From Valencia hispanica (Eukaryota > Chordata > Actinopteri > Cyprinodontiformes > Valenciidae): a stretch of DNA of 64,000 nucleotides. Below, in pieces: positions 23,474-36,464 of the stretch. Position 1 is the first letter of the stretch. Every line of letters begins with the position of its first letter. The stretch is taken from contig OY747712.1 in the NCBI GenBank assembly GCA_963556495.2, positions 30,276,235-30,340,234 of the forward strand, given 5' to 3'. The notes under the pieces were generated by a model, which searched no databases, was not told where the DNA came from, and saw only the letters and a list, made by a program, of their open reading frames with translations. Made by a program: the position numbers and the translations under genes.

Positions 23474-25490
23474 CCTCATATGGTGTACTATTTTTGAACC
23501 CCATGGTTCATGTAGAAAGGTAATATAAATAGCATACAGAAGTTTATTAAATTTCTGTCATGGATCAGGGCATCTGCATTAAGTGACCCTTGGAATATTC
23601 CACAGCATATTATTCTGTACGTGCTCCTGGACTCTTGTTGTTTCAGCCCCTGCTTCCTGTGACAAGGTTTATTATTAATTGATCTTGTTTGCAAGGGGGG
23701 GCGAGGACAGCTTTATGGATTTATAGGTATGTAGTTAGGCAGTGTTCTTAAAATGTCACATTTCAACACTCATGATGATTACTGGGTAACACTGATAAGG
23801 TGATGTGGTGTATTACTTCTGTTTTATTCACCTGGGTGGGAAAAGGTTCCATATCGTCTTAGATAACATTAATATGAATAAGTCTGCAGTCAAGATACAC
23901 CTTCATTTACTTGACACACACGTCTGGCTATGTTTGACATTGGGATAGGCTTCAGCAGACAGACACCTCCCATTTTGTAGCAATGGCAACTAGTCAGAAA
24001 TTACATACAAAAGATTATCTGTTGTGGAACATATTTTTCAAGTAGCTCTGTGTTTTTGTCAGTGTTTCCAGTTAAATTCGATAAAAGAAGCTAAATTATA
24101 ATCGAGTAAAATTAGGTTTATTCCTTTTCCATTTCATGTAATAGGTAGTAATGAAGGCCCTGTATATATGAAATGCTTGATATAATATTAAAGAAACTTA
24201 AAATAGCATTCAGCAAAAATCTATGCTGACTTCGAGGTCAGTGTACGTCATTCAGAGCTGTTCTGCAACATTTATCGTACACCATAAATGCTTAGGATGA
24301 ACTGAGATAATACCTGTTAGCTCTTTTAATGTTTAAATATTATTAGTGCCTTTTGTCTGAATGCAATATTACTCAAGAAGGAACAAGCAGAAAATCATAA
24401 AATTTAGAGGCTAAAATTTAGTAAAAAATTAGCAACTAAATTCTTCTAACACTATATTGTGTTTTTGAATGCAAAGCAATGCAGGATAAGAAAATACTCT
24501 CTCCTAATATCATTTGTGTTCACTTCAGGATGACCACAAATAGATCTAATCTTTACTAGCAACAGCTACAATATGAAAGTCAAAATGCTGCATGTGATTA
24601 GGATTATTTTACTTTCATGATGCACAAAAGACAGTTCTTGTTGCTTTTAGGTCACTGACAAAGACCTTCTCTGTTTGGGAAACTTTTTGAAACACTTTAT
24701 TTATTTAGGGTCAAGCTCTGTATTTACACATGCTGCCACAGCCTCAGTCATGTCACTATAAATGGCCCAGATAACACTTCCCCACAATACATCTTTTTTT
24801 TCCTTATCGCTTCCTTTCAACCCCTGACAGGCTACCTGATATACATATACCTCTGCAAACACTATGTACATCATCAGGTCACAATGTATACTTTGTATTG
24901 AGCTTTTTTGAGAATATGGATTGCAAAGGTTGGTGGAGATTGCTTTCCAGCATATCCTTTGCAAGAAACTGTAAAGAAAAATAGTCTTAAGGATTCAGAA
25001 AATACCGGAAAGGGAACTCTATCTTTTTGTAACATGCAGAATTATGAGGTCTGAACGTTTTTAAAAGAATACATCTACTTTATTTTCTTATTGAAATAGT
25101 TTTTATGGAAATGTATACACACCGTAAACAGCATCTCTTAAATTTCTATTAAGAATATTTCTATACTAATCTTTTCATAAAGCAGGTATACATTCAACTG
25201 GCATTATTTACGCATGTGCAGAAAATAGTTACAGTACATAACACTTCAGTGCAGCATGTCACAAGTCATGAAAATTGCTAATCCAGTCAGTCTACCAATC
25301 CTTTATTTTAAAACTTGCTTTCATTGGAGTTTACTTTGGTTCAGTGCTTTTATGACCTGGAAGTCTCAAACCTTGCCTCACATATCACTATTTACTGAAA
25401 CTGTTGGTTGGATGTCATGACCTTTTTAGAGCACTTGCATGGCAAACCCAGCCCTGTTTTCTCCTCCCACTAATGAAGTTACCTGGTTGT
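23474..25490. other. No gene seen (upstream of the zonadhesin-like gene)
   Basis: Two kilobases of AT-rich, apparently single-copy DNA with no coding signal. The end nearest 25,490 presumably contains the promoter of the gene that starts at 25,679. Confidence 0.5.
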
Positions 25491-25494
25491 GGGG

Positions 25495-25506
25495 AAAATA
25501 TATACA
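25495..25506 (+). promoter_or_regulatory. TATA-like box upstream of the zonadhesin-like gene
   Basis: AAAATATATACA lies about 175 bp before the start codon. A TATA box here would place transcription start near 25,530 and give a 5' leader of about 150 nt. This is inferred from the motif and spacing only. Confidence 0.4.
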
Positions 25507-25678
25507 TTCGACTCCAAACTCTCTAACAGCTGCAGGTCTTCTGTCTTTGCACAGGGGGCTGATGGGTTGCATGACTTGTTTTCACAGAACGGCTTTGCTA
25601 TAACTAATCATTAATCCTTCAACTTATTGAAGAGTTTGAGTTGGTGACGGCTGAAAAGCTGCTGCTGAGGGGTCAATC

Positions 25679-28600
25679 ATGCTTGAAGATATCCACGCAC
25701 ATTTGTTGATCACTGTGGTGCTGGTCTTTTTGGCTCACTTGGCCACTATATGCAGGTATGGTTATTTACTTTCTTAAAATTAATCTTAAATTACAATAAA
25801 GTCATAATTTTAAATATCTTTTTAGAGCAGAAAAGGACTTGTCATTGGTAGAGTTACCAGAGTGGAAGGAAACCTCAGGTACTGCAACATCTATAATTAC
25901 AAACACTGGAAATGGTATTACTTGTAAAAACTATGCTGAAAAAACATTGCCATAATGCTGTATTTAATCTCCTCTAGATTATGTTGGCCAGTGTCTCTAC
26001 AGCCAACGTGGAAATCTGACTTGTAACTGGACAAAGAGCCAAAGAACGGGTACTAAAGATAACATACCAGATGCTTGAGGCTGATTAATTCCATTGAAAG
26101 CAATGGTGTCTTTCATTCTTTGATTTGATCAAGAGAAGTTCAAAGTTCTGTGACAATCTAAAGACCGGCGTCATCTTTTGTAAACTCTTGCCTAAGAGTT
26201 GTTCCAGTAGCTAACAGATGAACAAATTGTCTGATCTTTTCCCACAAGCACTAAACCATATGCTTTCTCAAGAGAATTTGCTTATGCGGTTAGGTTTTTT
26301 TTCTTTCCTCAAAAGGATATCTTGTGTTCACTGAATTGAGAATTTCTCAGGAAATGTTTTTTTCTTTTTTTTCTTTTCTCTCTCTTTCAGCTCCAAGGGA
26401 TATCAAAGTGGAAATATTGGAGAGCCTTCCACTGGCAGTCACAGGTGAGGCCTGCTTAGAGTTCTGGCATCTGGCTTCAGGTGCTTCCAGTGGTGCTACA
26501 CTTCGTGCCCTGCTGAAAAGTAACTCGAGTCAAGTTGAAATCTGGACCTCCCCTCCCCTCCCCAGAGATGCATGGAGACAAGTGTCTGTGCCACTGAACA
26601 TCACTGAACTAGGCACTCAGGTGAAGTGTTCTACATTGGCTGAAAGGAATTGCTCTACAGATGGATTTTTTTTTTTCAAAGATCAATGTTAACGTGTCTT
26701 TTTAGGTCATATTTGAAGCTGTACATCCAGTGTCTATAGATCAGACTACGTTAAAACAGATTGGAGTAAGAAGAGGTTCATGTAGTAAGTGCTTTTTACC
26801 CTCATTATTTTGCATTTTTGAGATATGATTTGTCAGATTCTTGACCATGATCTTGCTCTTGCAGGAAACCAGTGTGACTCCACCACCGAGCTTTGGACTA
26901 GCAACTTAACACGCTGCCTCTGCTCAGTTGGCCAGCTTTTCTGCTTTCTCTCTCACTGCCCTAAAGGCCAAACGTGTGGTCCTCATAGGGATGGACCTAG
27001 TATGATTTCTCCTTCAGGCATGTGCACCATCCACCACAACACAGAGTGCCAAACCTTTGATGGTGTAGTGTTCCACTTCATGTCCCCCTGCACATATGTG
27101 TTGGCCAAAACTTGCTCAGCATCTGAAGTTCTGCCAAAGTTTACTGTGGAGGTAGTAAATGTGCAAAATAGCAATTGGTCACTGCCAGCTATACAACAAA
27201 TTAATGTAAACCTGGGGAATCTGAGGGTGTCCTTGCTAAGAAGTCAGACACATTGGGTTGTGGTAAGTTTCTTTTAAAGTAAATTCTTTAAAATGTTTAT
27301 AAATGAATGTAGTGACATTTTGTGATCAAAACACTAATATTCTTTCACAATGGATCACCCTACTGCTGTGACTTTAAACATTTTTTATTCAAACTAGTTG
27401 AGAATTGTCTTGTCTTGTCTTAATTGTCTTATATTGTAATGCCTGCAAATGTCTTGTATCTCAAATGTGTGGAGTTTTCTATTAAATCTTGCTTGCAGTC
27501 AGATTAATGGTTCTGAACTTAAAGGGGGCGGGGGGTAGTAGATTTGATTTGCATGGCAAATGGCCAAAATCCGAGCTTTTTTTCTACCACAACTTTAAAG
27601 TGAGCGTGCCTTTGACTGACATGATTTTTGTGGCTACAACTCTATGAAAAACCACTTCAATAGCCAAGATTACACTAAAGTTGTAAATGGTAATATTTAT
27701 GTGCTAAATGTAACCTATATATGTGGTCTGTGGGTCCTAAACCCTTCTGCTGTGTAGTAACAGCAGGGGAGAGTAAAAACTTTGAGAAGGTGATTTACAC
27801 ATGTTAAGCTCGGCTGTTAAATTGTGTCGATTGGTAGAAACGGAAGCCTTTTGTAAATTTAAAAGCCCTAGAATTCGAGGCTGTATCTGCCCAGAATATT
27901 GCTGAACCTGCATTTATCAACTGGTCAGATTTGTCAGAGATATGCAACTCTGTGCAATTAAGATTTTGTTTTTGGATTTCCCCCTATCTTTAAAAAGGTG
28001 GAATTTAAATGTATGCATGAGCCTATGGTTCTTCCTTTGTAGGCATTCTAAAACACCACTTCATTTTTTCTTGTCCCCAGGTTAATGGTGTCTGGCAAGC
28101 ACTTCCACTTAGCTTGAACAATGGCACAATCTATATCAAGAGCAACCGTGCTGCTGTTACAGTGGGAAGCAGTTCTGGAGTGTCAGTTTACCATGACAAT
28201 ACTGGGGCTGTCCAGGTTCGAATCCCCTTGCAGTATTCTGATAGGGTTTGTGGATTGTGTGGTAACTTTAATCAGCTTCCTGGAGATGACTTGCTGAAGC
28301 CTGATGGCACAAAAGCTGAAAGTGCTACAGCTCTGGCTGAGAGTTGGAAGACTGGGGGAAATGACGCCTGTGAAACCATTCAAGTGACACAGTGTGATCC
28401 ACTGGACAAGGCTAGTTACAGCAATGAGAATTACTGTGGACTCCTACACTCTGGCTCTGGGCCCTTTGCTTCCTGTCTACCAGTTGTAGGTGTTGAGAGC
28501 TATTTCCGGGCCTGCTTGCTTGGCTTGTGTTCTGCTCGTGGTGATCAAAAAGTACTATGTGAAAAATTGCAAGCCTACGAACACATCTGCCAAGAGGCTG

Positions 28601-31600
28601 GAGCTGCCATACCCACATGGAGGAACTCTACTTTCTGCTGTAGGTCTTATTATTTAAATTTTTTCCCCCAAAACTTGTAACTCATGGCTAGATATGCCAT
28701 GTCTCTGTCTTTCAGACCTCGAGTGTGGTGAGAACAGCCACTATAACTCATGTTCTGATGGCTGTCCAGAGGTGTGCTCCAGTCTAGATCAAACGGGTTT
28801 ATGTGGTAGTTGTGAGGAAAGATGTGAGTGCAACACTGGGTTCAAGCTCAGTGGAACGAAGTGTGTTCTGGCAGAGCACTGTGGATGCTGGTATAATGGG
28901 AAACACTATGAGGTAACTGTACAAAATGTATTTTTAGTTACACAGTACTGAATTTTACTTAAACTTTTTATTTCTGTACATAGAGAGGGGAGACGACTGT
29001 GGAGGGAGACTGTGTGGAGCAGTGCCAATGTATGGGTAATGATGCCATGCAGTGCACTACAATGAAATGTGCAATTGATGAAGTTTGTAAGGAAAAAAAT
29101 GGCATCAAAGGCTGCTTCCCATTTAAACCTGCCACTTGCAGTGTGTACGGGGATCCACACTACGTTACCTTTGACAAACTGGCCTACGACTTTCAAGGGG
29201 GCTGTGCTTACACCCTGACCACCACATGTGGATGGCACAGCACAGTGCTGTTCACTGTAATTGGATTCAACATCCACCCTGCTGGTCAAAATTTTACTAG
29301 GTCCAAACTTGAAGCTGTGGCTCTTCAGCTTGATGGACTGGACCTCACCTTGAATCAGAGTGGGGAAGTTGATGTAAGTAAGCAGTCATAAAATTGCAAT
29401 TAAGGATACCTTTGATAAACTAGCATTTATTTTAAAGTAATTAATTATGATCCAATCAAAGTCCTCAATAGTAGCAAAGACTTCCATAAGGTCACAAGTC
29501 TCTAGAGCCCCTTTCAAACAGGCCATGAAAAACTGTAATTTTCCGGACTTCGTCTGTTTTGCTTTTGTGTCTGAAAGCAATCTTCCGGACTTTGTCCGGA
29601 TACCCTTTACCGGTAATTTTACGGCTGAAGACCTAGTTACAAGAGCGGACTTTTCGCGGTATGGTGTTTGCATTCAGACAGTCAGGTAATGTTCCACGAA
29701 AGCTGCAGGGGTGTGGGGCGGTGGGTAAAAGGGGAGAGGAGCAGAGAACGCTGTGAGCGCACACATTGATGAGGTATAAATGTCACTATTTTCCTTTCAG
29801 CTTTTTCATCGATGTCTCTTAAGCGTTTCCATATGCGCAAAATTGCACACATCACAAAGACGAGCGCTGGGAGTAGATCTGCAGTTTCGTCTACCATCTT
29901 TGCAATAATGTATTTGTTTGGGGAAATGATGTACGCCCGCCGCACTAAGTTCACGTAATATCCACCTAGAACCCCCCCACTCCCCCACACCCCCCACCCC
30001 ACAGATATTCATCAGGATTCTCCGGTACATTTCTTGCTGTGTGAAAGCAGCCGAAAGGCAATGTTCCGGGAAAAAGTGACGTGTTTGAAAACCAACTCCG
30101 GTTAAAGACCGGATGGAATTGTCCGCAAATATTCCAGAACTTCTGTCTGAAAACGGCTTAGGTGTCATGTCAGTCATGCCTTTTTGTCTTGCTATATCAA
30201 ACAGAATGTAACAGCATCTAACTTTAACCAAATGTTGTTCACTAGCCAGGTAACTAGTGTGCTAAAATTAAGGAATTGTGGTGTTCCATTGTCACTTTTA
30301 TTTCTTAAAAGTATTGTTTTTTCAGGTGGGTGGTGTCTCTGTCAGACTTCCCTATTCAACCAATGGTTCATATGGCTCAGTGTGGGTCTATGTGAATAAG
30401 GACTACACCATTCTGGAGACTACCTTTGGCTTAAAATTGTGGCTAGATGGACATAGCCGGTTGTTCCTGCAGGTGGATGAGCGCTACAGATATGAACTCT
30501 GTGGTTTGTGTGGCACCTACTCTGGCTATCAGGAGGATGACTTTGTAATGCCAGGAGGCCAAATTGCCTCTGGATCATTCGAATTTGGTGACAGCTGGAG
30601 AATGCATACCAATGAAGAGTAAGTGTGGTTACTTGTGCTGATTATATTTGCTGGTATCTCGAGGGCCATTTGACCTACTCTACTGGCAATGCTATCAGTT
30701 GAGTTAAATTTACCTGAACTAGGCCTTGTTTTTGCAAATATTACTAAACGTGGCTAAGTTCAGATTTTATAATTGTTGTCATAAGTATGCTGCTGCAAAA
30801 CACTGAAGGCCACTAGTGAGCAGTGCAATCATAAATTCCAGATGTGATGAATATTGTTCTCTTGTTTCTTTTATTTTTGTTTTATTTATTTCATTCTGCA
30901 CCAGGTGGATGCACCTAATTTTGTTGTACAAAGTGAATGAAGAAAGCTAAAAAAAGTATTAATGCATGCTCTGACCTGCACAGTTGCTGGGGGAAAAAAT
31001 GACAAAGCTAAACTAAATGCTACACTGACATATCATATTTTCAACTGTCCAATATATAAATCTCAACTATTTTCCACACATGAAACCTGTTTTAGTTTTG
31101 TATGCTTAAATAACAAACTATGATTGGGTTTATAGTCTTTAAGTTGAGGTCTTGTGTAATAAACCCCTTCAGGAAATAAATGCTCACAAAATATTTCTAC
31201 ATCTTAGATGCACCTCCCATCCAAATGATCCTAGAGAATGTGTCAATGATGAGACTGTGGCCAATGAGGAATGTTCCATGGTGTTTCAAGGGGCATTTGA
31301 GGCCTGCCATGAGCATGTTCACCCAAGCATCTACTTTAGCAGTTGTGTATATGACTATTGTGCCACAAGGGGTGATCAGGCTACTTTTTGCGAATCCCTG
31401 AAATCTTATGCCACAGCATGCCAGATTGAAGGAGTGGAACTCTCTCACTGGCAAACTGGCACACCATGTGGTGGGTATTTAACTTCCATCGGAGGTGTTT
31501 TTTTAAGGCATCTTGAACTAAATGATTAACTTATTTTATTCCCACAATCTCTTAGACTTCACAACTGCAGCTCCAACAACTCCAGGGAATGCCTCTCCAG

Positions 31601-34600
31601 ACCAGACTTGTAAGACATTCAATGAAAATTACAACTTGTGCAAACCTTTTGTAATTATCTTAATTTTATCCTTTTTTTTTTCTTTTTTTTAAGTCTGTCC
31701 AATTAACTGTAGCTTTGACACAAATATGTGTGGATGGGAGCAACTCATTCAAGACAGTTTTGACTGGGCAAGACATTCTGGACCCACACCATCAAATCTA
31801 ACAGGACCAAATCAGGACCACACCACTGGAGGTACAACTTTTTTTCTTTTCTTTTTTTTTTCTCATTTCCATTTTTCATAACTGATACTATCATTCTTCA
31901 ACCACTTTTAGATGGTTTTTACATGTACCTTGAGGGAGACAATGTAACTCATGGAGACTCTGCTCGAATGTTGAGCCCATCATGCCAACTTCATGGCCCA
32001 ATCTGCTTCCATTTCTGGTACCACATGTATGGTTCAACCACTAGTATGGCTCTTAATGTCTATCAGCTCCAAGGTAGCAAGGCTACAAAGATCTGGTCTA
32101 TGATGAACAACCAAGGACCTGAGTGGCAGTTGGGAAAAGCTGATCTGAAAATATCTGGTCCTTTCAAAGTAAGACCTTTAGTGTATGGCTTGTAAAGATG
32201 CTGTTTGTTTTTGGCTCAGATCTATTTTGGAAAGAGTGGTGATAAACTCAAATTCTTTCAGGTCATAATTGAGGGAATTCGAGGCTCCACTGCTCAGTCA
32301 GACGTGGCTGTGGATGACATTGCCATCACTTCTGGGTTATGCTCAGGTGAATATTGTCTAAAATGCAGAGGAACAAATTTGTTATTTAAATAAATTACAA
32401 TGCAGTTTGTTTGTTTTTAAACCCCTAGATACCTTCCCCAACCTAGATGGAACTGCACATCCTTTCAGAACAACTGGAGTAGCTTCATCATTCCAAAGTA
32501 TGTACAAAAGAAGTTCCCTTTTTGAGGTTATAAGTGTCAGTTAAACATTAAATTGCCATGTCTAGAAAATGATGAAGCTGCAGTTTATTAACATTGTGAG
32601 GTTTTACAAAGTGCAAGTGGAACAGTTGACTTTTTTAAACTCATGGTGGTATTTCCCTCTAGCCTGCAACCTTAACTGTAGCTTCAAGAACAGCTTATGC
32701 ACTTGGAGTCAGATGATCACTGATGCATTTGATTGGACAAGGAACAATGGTTCTACCCCTACAGAGATGACTGGACCCTCTAGCGACCACACTGGGGGTA
32801 CAATCTTTAGATTTTGAGAATTTCAATCAATGAGACTAAATTAAAGATTTTTTTTGTTTTTTGTTTTTATATATATATAGATGGCCATTACATTTATATT
32901 GAGGCCACAAGTGTGATATATGGTGATACGGCTCGTCTTATCAGCTCTGAGTGTGCAGACACTGGCCCTCAGTGTCTGCAGTTCTGGTACCATATTTATG
33001 GGTCAGCAGATACAATGGGCCTCAGCATTTACCTTCTTCAGAGCAAAGTGGCTAAGGTAGTCTGGCATAAGAAGAATGACCAAGGCAATATGTGGCACTT
33101 GGCCCAGGTTGATCTCAGCACAACTGTAGCATTTCAGGTGATTTACCTCAGTGTTTAACAAAAGTCAAGATAAGTGATCAAAAGGATTGTAGATACTTAC
33201 CAATCCAATATCACCATGTAGATAATCTTTGAAGGACAGCGGGGTTCCAATGATCAATCGGATGTGGCCATAGATGATATAACACTTCACCATGGAAGAT
33301 GTTCAGGTAAAAAATCTACTCCTTCTGTGAAAATCAAAGTGTGGGTTGTATCTAGCTAAGATAGCTGAGCTTTCTCTCGTTCTACAGATCTGAGTGGCAT
33401 GGTTACATTTATTCCTATTAAACCTGAATTTAATACAACATTAATTCAAAGTGTCATATCGCCTACCACGGCAACTCCAGAACCCCCAATGCTAAATGGC
33501 ACAGCCCAGGTTCCAACAGTAAATGTCACAGTGACTCCCATAACCAAGCAAACTGTTTCAGTTGATCTGCAAAAGGGAACTAAAGCTCCAGGTCAAGTCC
33601 AACATCCAGGTATAGTAATAACACAGCAGCATTGAGAAAAAAACATTTAAACTACTTGTAAAAAAAAGGTTACCTCAGTCTCATTTTCATTTCAGTATGC
33701 CACCTTGACTGTGACTTTGAACAAGATTTTTGTCAATGGAGTCAGATGCTGACTGATGTGTTTGACTGGGAAAGACACAATGGTTCCACCCCCACTCTTA
33801 CTACTGGTCCCCTTTCAGATCACACAACAGGAGGTAGTTTTACAGTTGGTTGACTAAGCTACAATCCTGAGTGTCACATCAGTCACTAACACTTCAATTT
33901 ATCAAGCTTAAGTTTTATCTGGACATCTCTAGGATTGTAGGATTACAAAATCTGCAACTTTAACTGATATGCTGGTGTCCCTATACAGGTGGCCACTACC
34001 TCCACATTGAAGCAAACAGGGCATCACAAGGGGACACTGCTCGTCTTATTAGCACAGAGTGTACTGACACAGGTCTACAATGTCTAATGTTCTGGTATCA
34101 TATGTATGGCTCTGCTAAAACAATGGGGCTTCATGTATACCTACTTAAAGACAAACGGGCTACTGTATTATGGAGAAGGAGGAATGATCAAGGAAATGTG
34201 TGGCATCTGGCTCAGGTGGAGTTGGTAATAAATGGAACATTCCAGGTGATGGCTTATATTTCAATGTTTAAGTACAGTATGTAATTTCCAGTGGCAACAT
34301 GGATAATGCTTTTGTTTTTCTGACTCAGATAATTTTTGAGGGCCGCAGAGGTGCCAATGATGAATCTGATGTGGCCTTAGATGACATAAAACTTCTTCGT
34401 GGGGTCTGTCAAGGTAATCTTGTAATGTGTATTTCTTACAAAGTCATCTAAAGGCTATAAATTTAAAATATTGCTGTTCCAGATTTGGTCAAGCCAGCAA
34501 CTGTGGTACCAATAACCTGGAGTACAATAGATGCTCCGCAGGTTCCAGCTACATCTTCCAATGAGACCGGGCCCAGACCTTTACCCACAATTGGACTGCA

Positions 34601-36464
34601 TCATCCAACCGCTCAAGGCAACGCCACTGCTGGGCCCCCGGTTCCGACTACAACCAAACAAACACCCTCCAATGAGACTGGGCCCAGACCTTCACCCACG
34701 GCCAGGCTGCATCCTCCAACTGCTCAAGGTAATGCCACTGCTGGACCCCAGGTTCCGGCTACAACCAAACCAACACCTTCCAATGAGACTGGGCCCAGAC
34801 CTTCACCCACATCTGGGTCAATGCCTACAACCACTCAAGGCAATGTTACTGCTGGGCCCCAGGTTGCAGCTACAACCAAACCAGCACCCTCCATTGAGAC
34901 TGGGCCACATCCTTCAAACACAACCAGACCACAAACGACACCTGAAACCCCACCCACAAATGAATCACAAGTGCCTACATTGAGGCCAAACCTCTCGACT
35001 ACACCTAAGCTTACAATTGGTCCCCAACAAACAGTAGTTCCACAACCAGAAACGCATCTCTCAAGTAAATTAATTTCTGTACATCGACAATATATATACA
35101 TAACTGTTTCGATGTTGAGTCTGAAAGTTAGCAATGTTTGTGTCCTTTAGCACCATCTTGTGCAGAGAACAGTCACTACACTATTTGCATCCCTGCATGC
35201 AGGCCTACATGCAAAAACCTCAATGTTCCACCACACTGCAATGAAGAGAGGGCTTGTGTGTCAGGATGTGTATGTGATGATGGCTTTGTACAAAAGGGGA
35301 GTGTTTGTGTACCAGTACAGAGGTGCGGATGCATCAACAGGAATGGCACAACTTACAATGTGAGTAATAACTTTATATTTTCCTCAAAACACATCATAAC
35401 AGATTTCTCTAAGCTTGTAGTATGGTCCCTTCTAGTTCAATGAAGTATGGTACACTGATCACTGCAGTAAGAAATGTGAGTGTGAAGAAGATGATGGGAA
35501 AGGGGAGATTGACTGCAAAGACAAAGATGGGTGTGAAGGGGATGCTGTCTGCCTTCAACTTGAAATGGGCAAATATTATTGCGAGTCCACAGGTATGGCT
35601 AAAAAATCACTTGACACTGCTTAAAAATGTTAAAAATCCTATTGAATATTTGTTTTTCTTTTTTTGCTTGGGTTTTAACAGACTTTGGTGAATGCACCGT
35701 CCAGGGAGACCCAGAGTACAAAACATTTGATAAACTGAAGCATGACTTCAGTGGAACAAACTTGTATGTGTTGGTCAGGACAAAAAATCTTCCAAAGAAT
35801 CTTCCAGAAATTTACATAGAGGGCACAAATACATGCACTGATTACAATGAAAATTACAGCAGTGATGAAAAAGAGAGCAGCACAATGAGTGAGGATGATG
35901 ATGCTGATGATCACAAAAAAAGATTACAAGAACTTAGAATCAAAGTCTACAATCACACTGTAGAACTCATGCAGAATAGGCAGGTGTTTGTAAGTATCAA
36001 AGCTGTTTGTAACTTGACTGGTTTTTTACAAATGAGATTGCCACCACTAAGAACTTAATGCTATAAGTGGACATTTGATATGGCTGTCTTTTTATGAAAA
36101 TCTACCCTTCCCTGTAGGTGGATGGACGAAGGATTAAAGTTCCAGGTTTATCCACTCCTGGCCTTGAGATCCAAATGCGTTCTTCCCGGATCTATTTAAA
36201 GACAGACTTTGGTCTGTCTTTGGAGTTCAATGGACACTGCAAAACTGGTAATGAATCTCTGACCTATGCGGTGACTCGAGTCTTAATTCTGTTTACTTAC
36301 GTGGACCTTTTTGTTCTGTAGATATAATTTTGCCATTCCTTTATAAAAGAAGAGTGGAAGGCTTATGTGGAAACTTTGATGGCCGAAAGACAAATGACAA
36401 GGTGAAACCAGATGGAACCATTGCCAAAAATACGCGGGAATTTGGAGAAAGCTGGAGAGTTTAA
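25679..36464 (+). CDS. Zonadhesin-like secreted protein (vWD, TIL, MAM, mucin domains), 29 exons
   Basis: Exons: 25679-25755, 25826-25878, 25978-26049, 26391-26620, 26706-26784, 26865-27262, 28081-28639, 28716-28912, 28984-29373, 30326-30618, 31208-31470, 31556-31609, 31694-31831, 31912-32168, 32262-32346, 32429-32497, 32663-32797, 32881-33137, 33222-33306, 33388-33609, 33696-33833, 33989-34245, 34329-34413, 34483-35064, 35151-35359, 35436-35592, 35682-35989, 36118-36247, 36322-36464. All junctions are GT-AG and in phase (5,922 nt, 1,973 aa). Order: signal peptide (hydrophobic [15 protein letters not shown]); MAM-like half (70-170); vWD1 with CGLCGNFN, then C8 (to about 489); TIL (490-555); vWD2 ([23 protein letters not shown]) and C8 (to 870); MAM1-3 (889-1464); Thr/Pro mucin repeats (1465-1658); TIL (1659-1728); final vWD with CGNFDG and no C8. 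Probably an extracellular adhesion or mucus protein; the function is inferred from domains only. Predicted by eye, so small exon errors are possible. Confidence 0.88.
29505..30158. mobile_element. 654-bp MITE-like element in an intron of the zonadhesin-like gene
   Basis: A TA flanks each side (29,503-29,504 and 30,159-30,160). The left end GAGCCCCTTTCAAACAG pairs with the reverse complement of the right end (AGCCGTTTTCAGACAG) as imperfect terminal inverted repeats. Inside, cggacttcgtctg and cggactttgtccg near the left and ccggatggaattgtccg near the right continue the symmetry. It lies wholly between exons 9 and 10 and disturbs neither splice site. Frames inside it are not genes. Confidence 0.65.
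31556..34413 (+). repeat. Three tandem linker + MAM exon modules
   Basis: The block linker-MAM is present three times with nearly identical exon sizes: linkers of 54, 69 and 222 nt, each followed by MAM exons of 138/135/138, 257 and 85 nt. Every module starts and ends in phase 1, so whole modules can be gained or lost without a frameshift. Each MAM shows C-x-FD/E…C-W, SDHTTG-like, CLxFWYHxYGS and VIxEGxRGS…SDVAxDDI motifs. MAM2 and MAM3 resemble each other more than MAM1. Confidence 0.85.
34557..34935 (+). repeat. 111-bp coding minisatellite (mucin-like repeat)
   Basis: Within exon 24 the unit starting (S)NETGPRP recurs at 34,560, 34,671, 34,782 and 34,893, exactly 111 bp apart. This gives three full 37-residue repeats and a decayed fourth. 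Each unit is rich in Thr and Pro and has N-glycosylation sequons (NET, NAT or NVT), as in mucin stalks. The repeat number is likely to vary between individuals (inference). Confidence 0.9.

Noticed and set aside
29682..30231. Minus-strand frames of 106 and 141 codons in the zonadhesin-like gene
   Set aside because: They lie inside an intronic MITE and show no domain or splice support.
34531..34983. A 150-codon alternative frame over the mucin exon
   Set aside because: It is a shifted-frame reading of the 111-bp repeat; the spliced frame continues in phase with both neighbouring exons.
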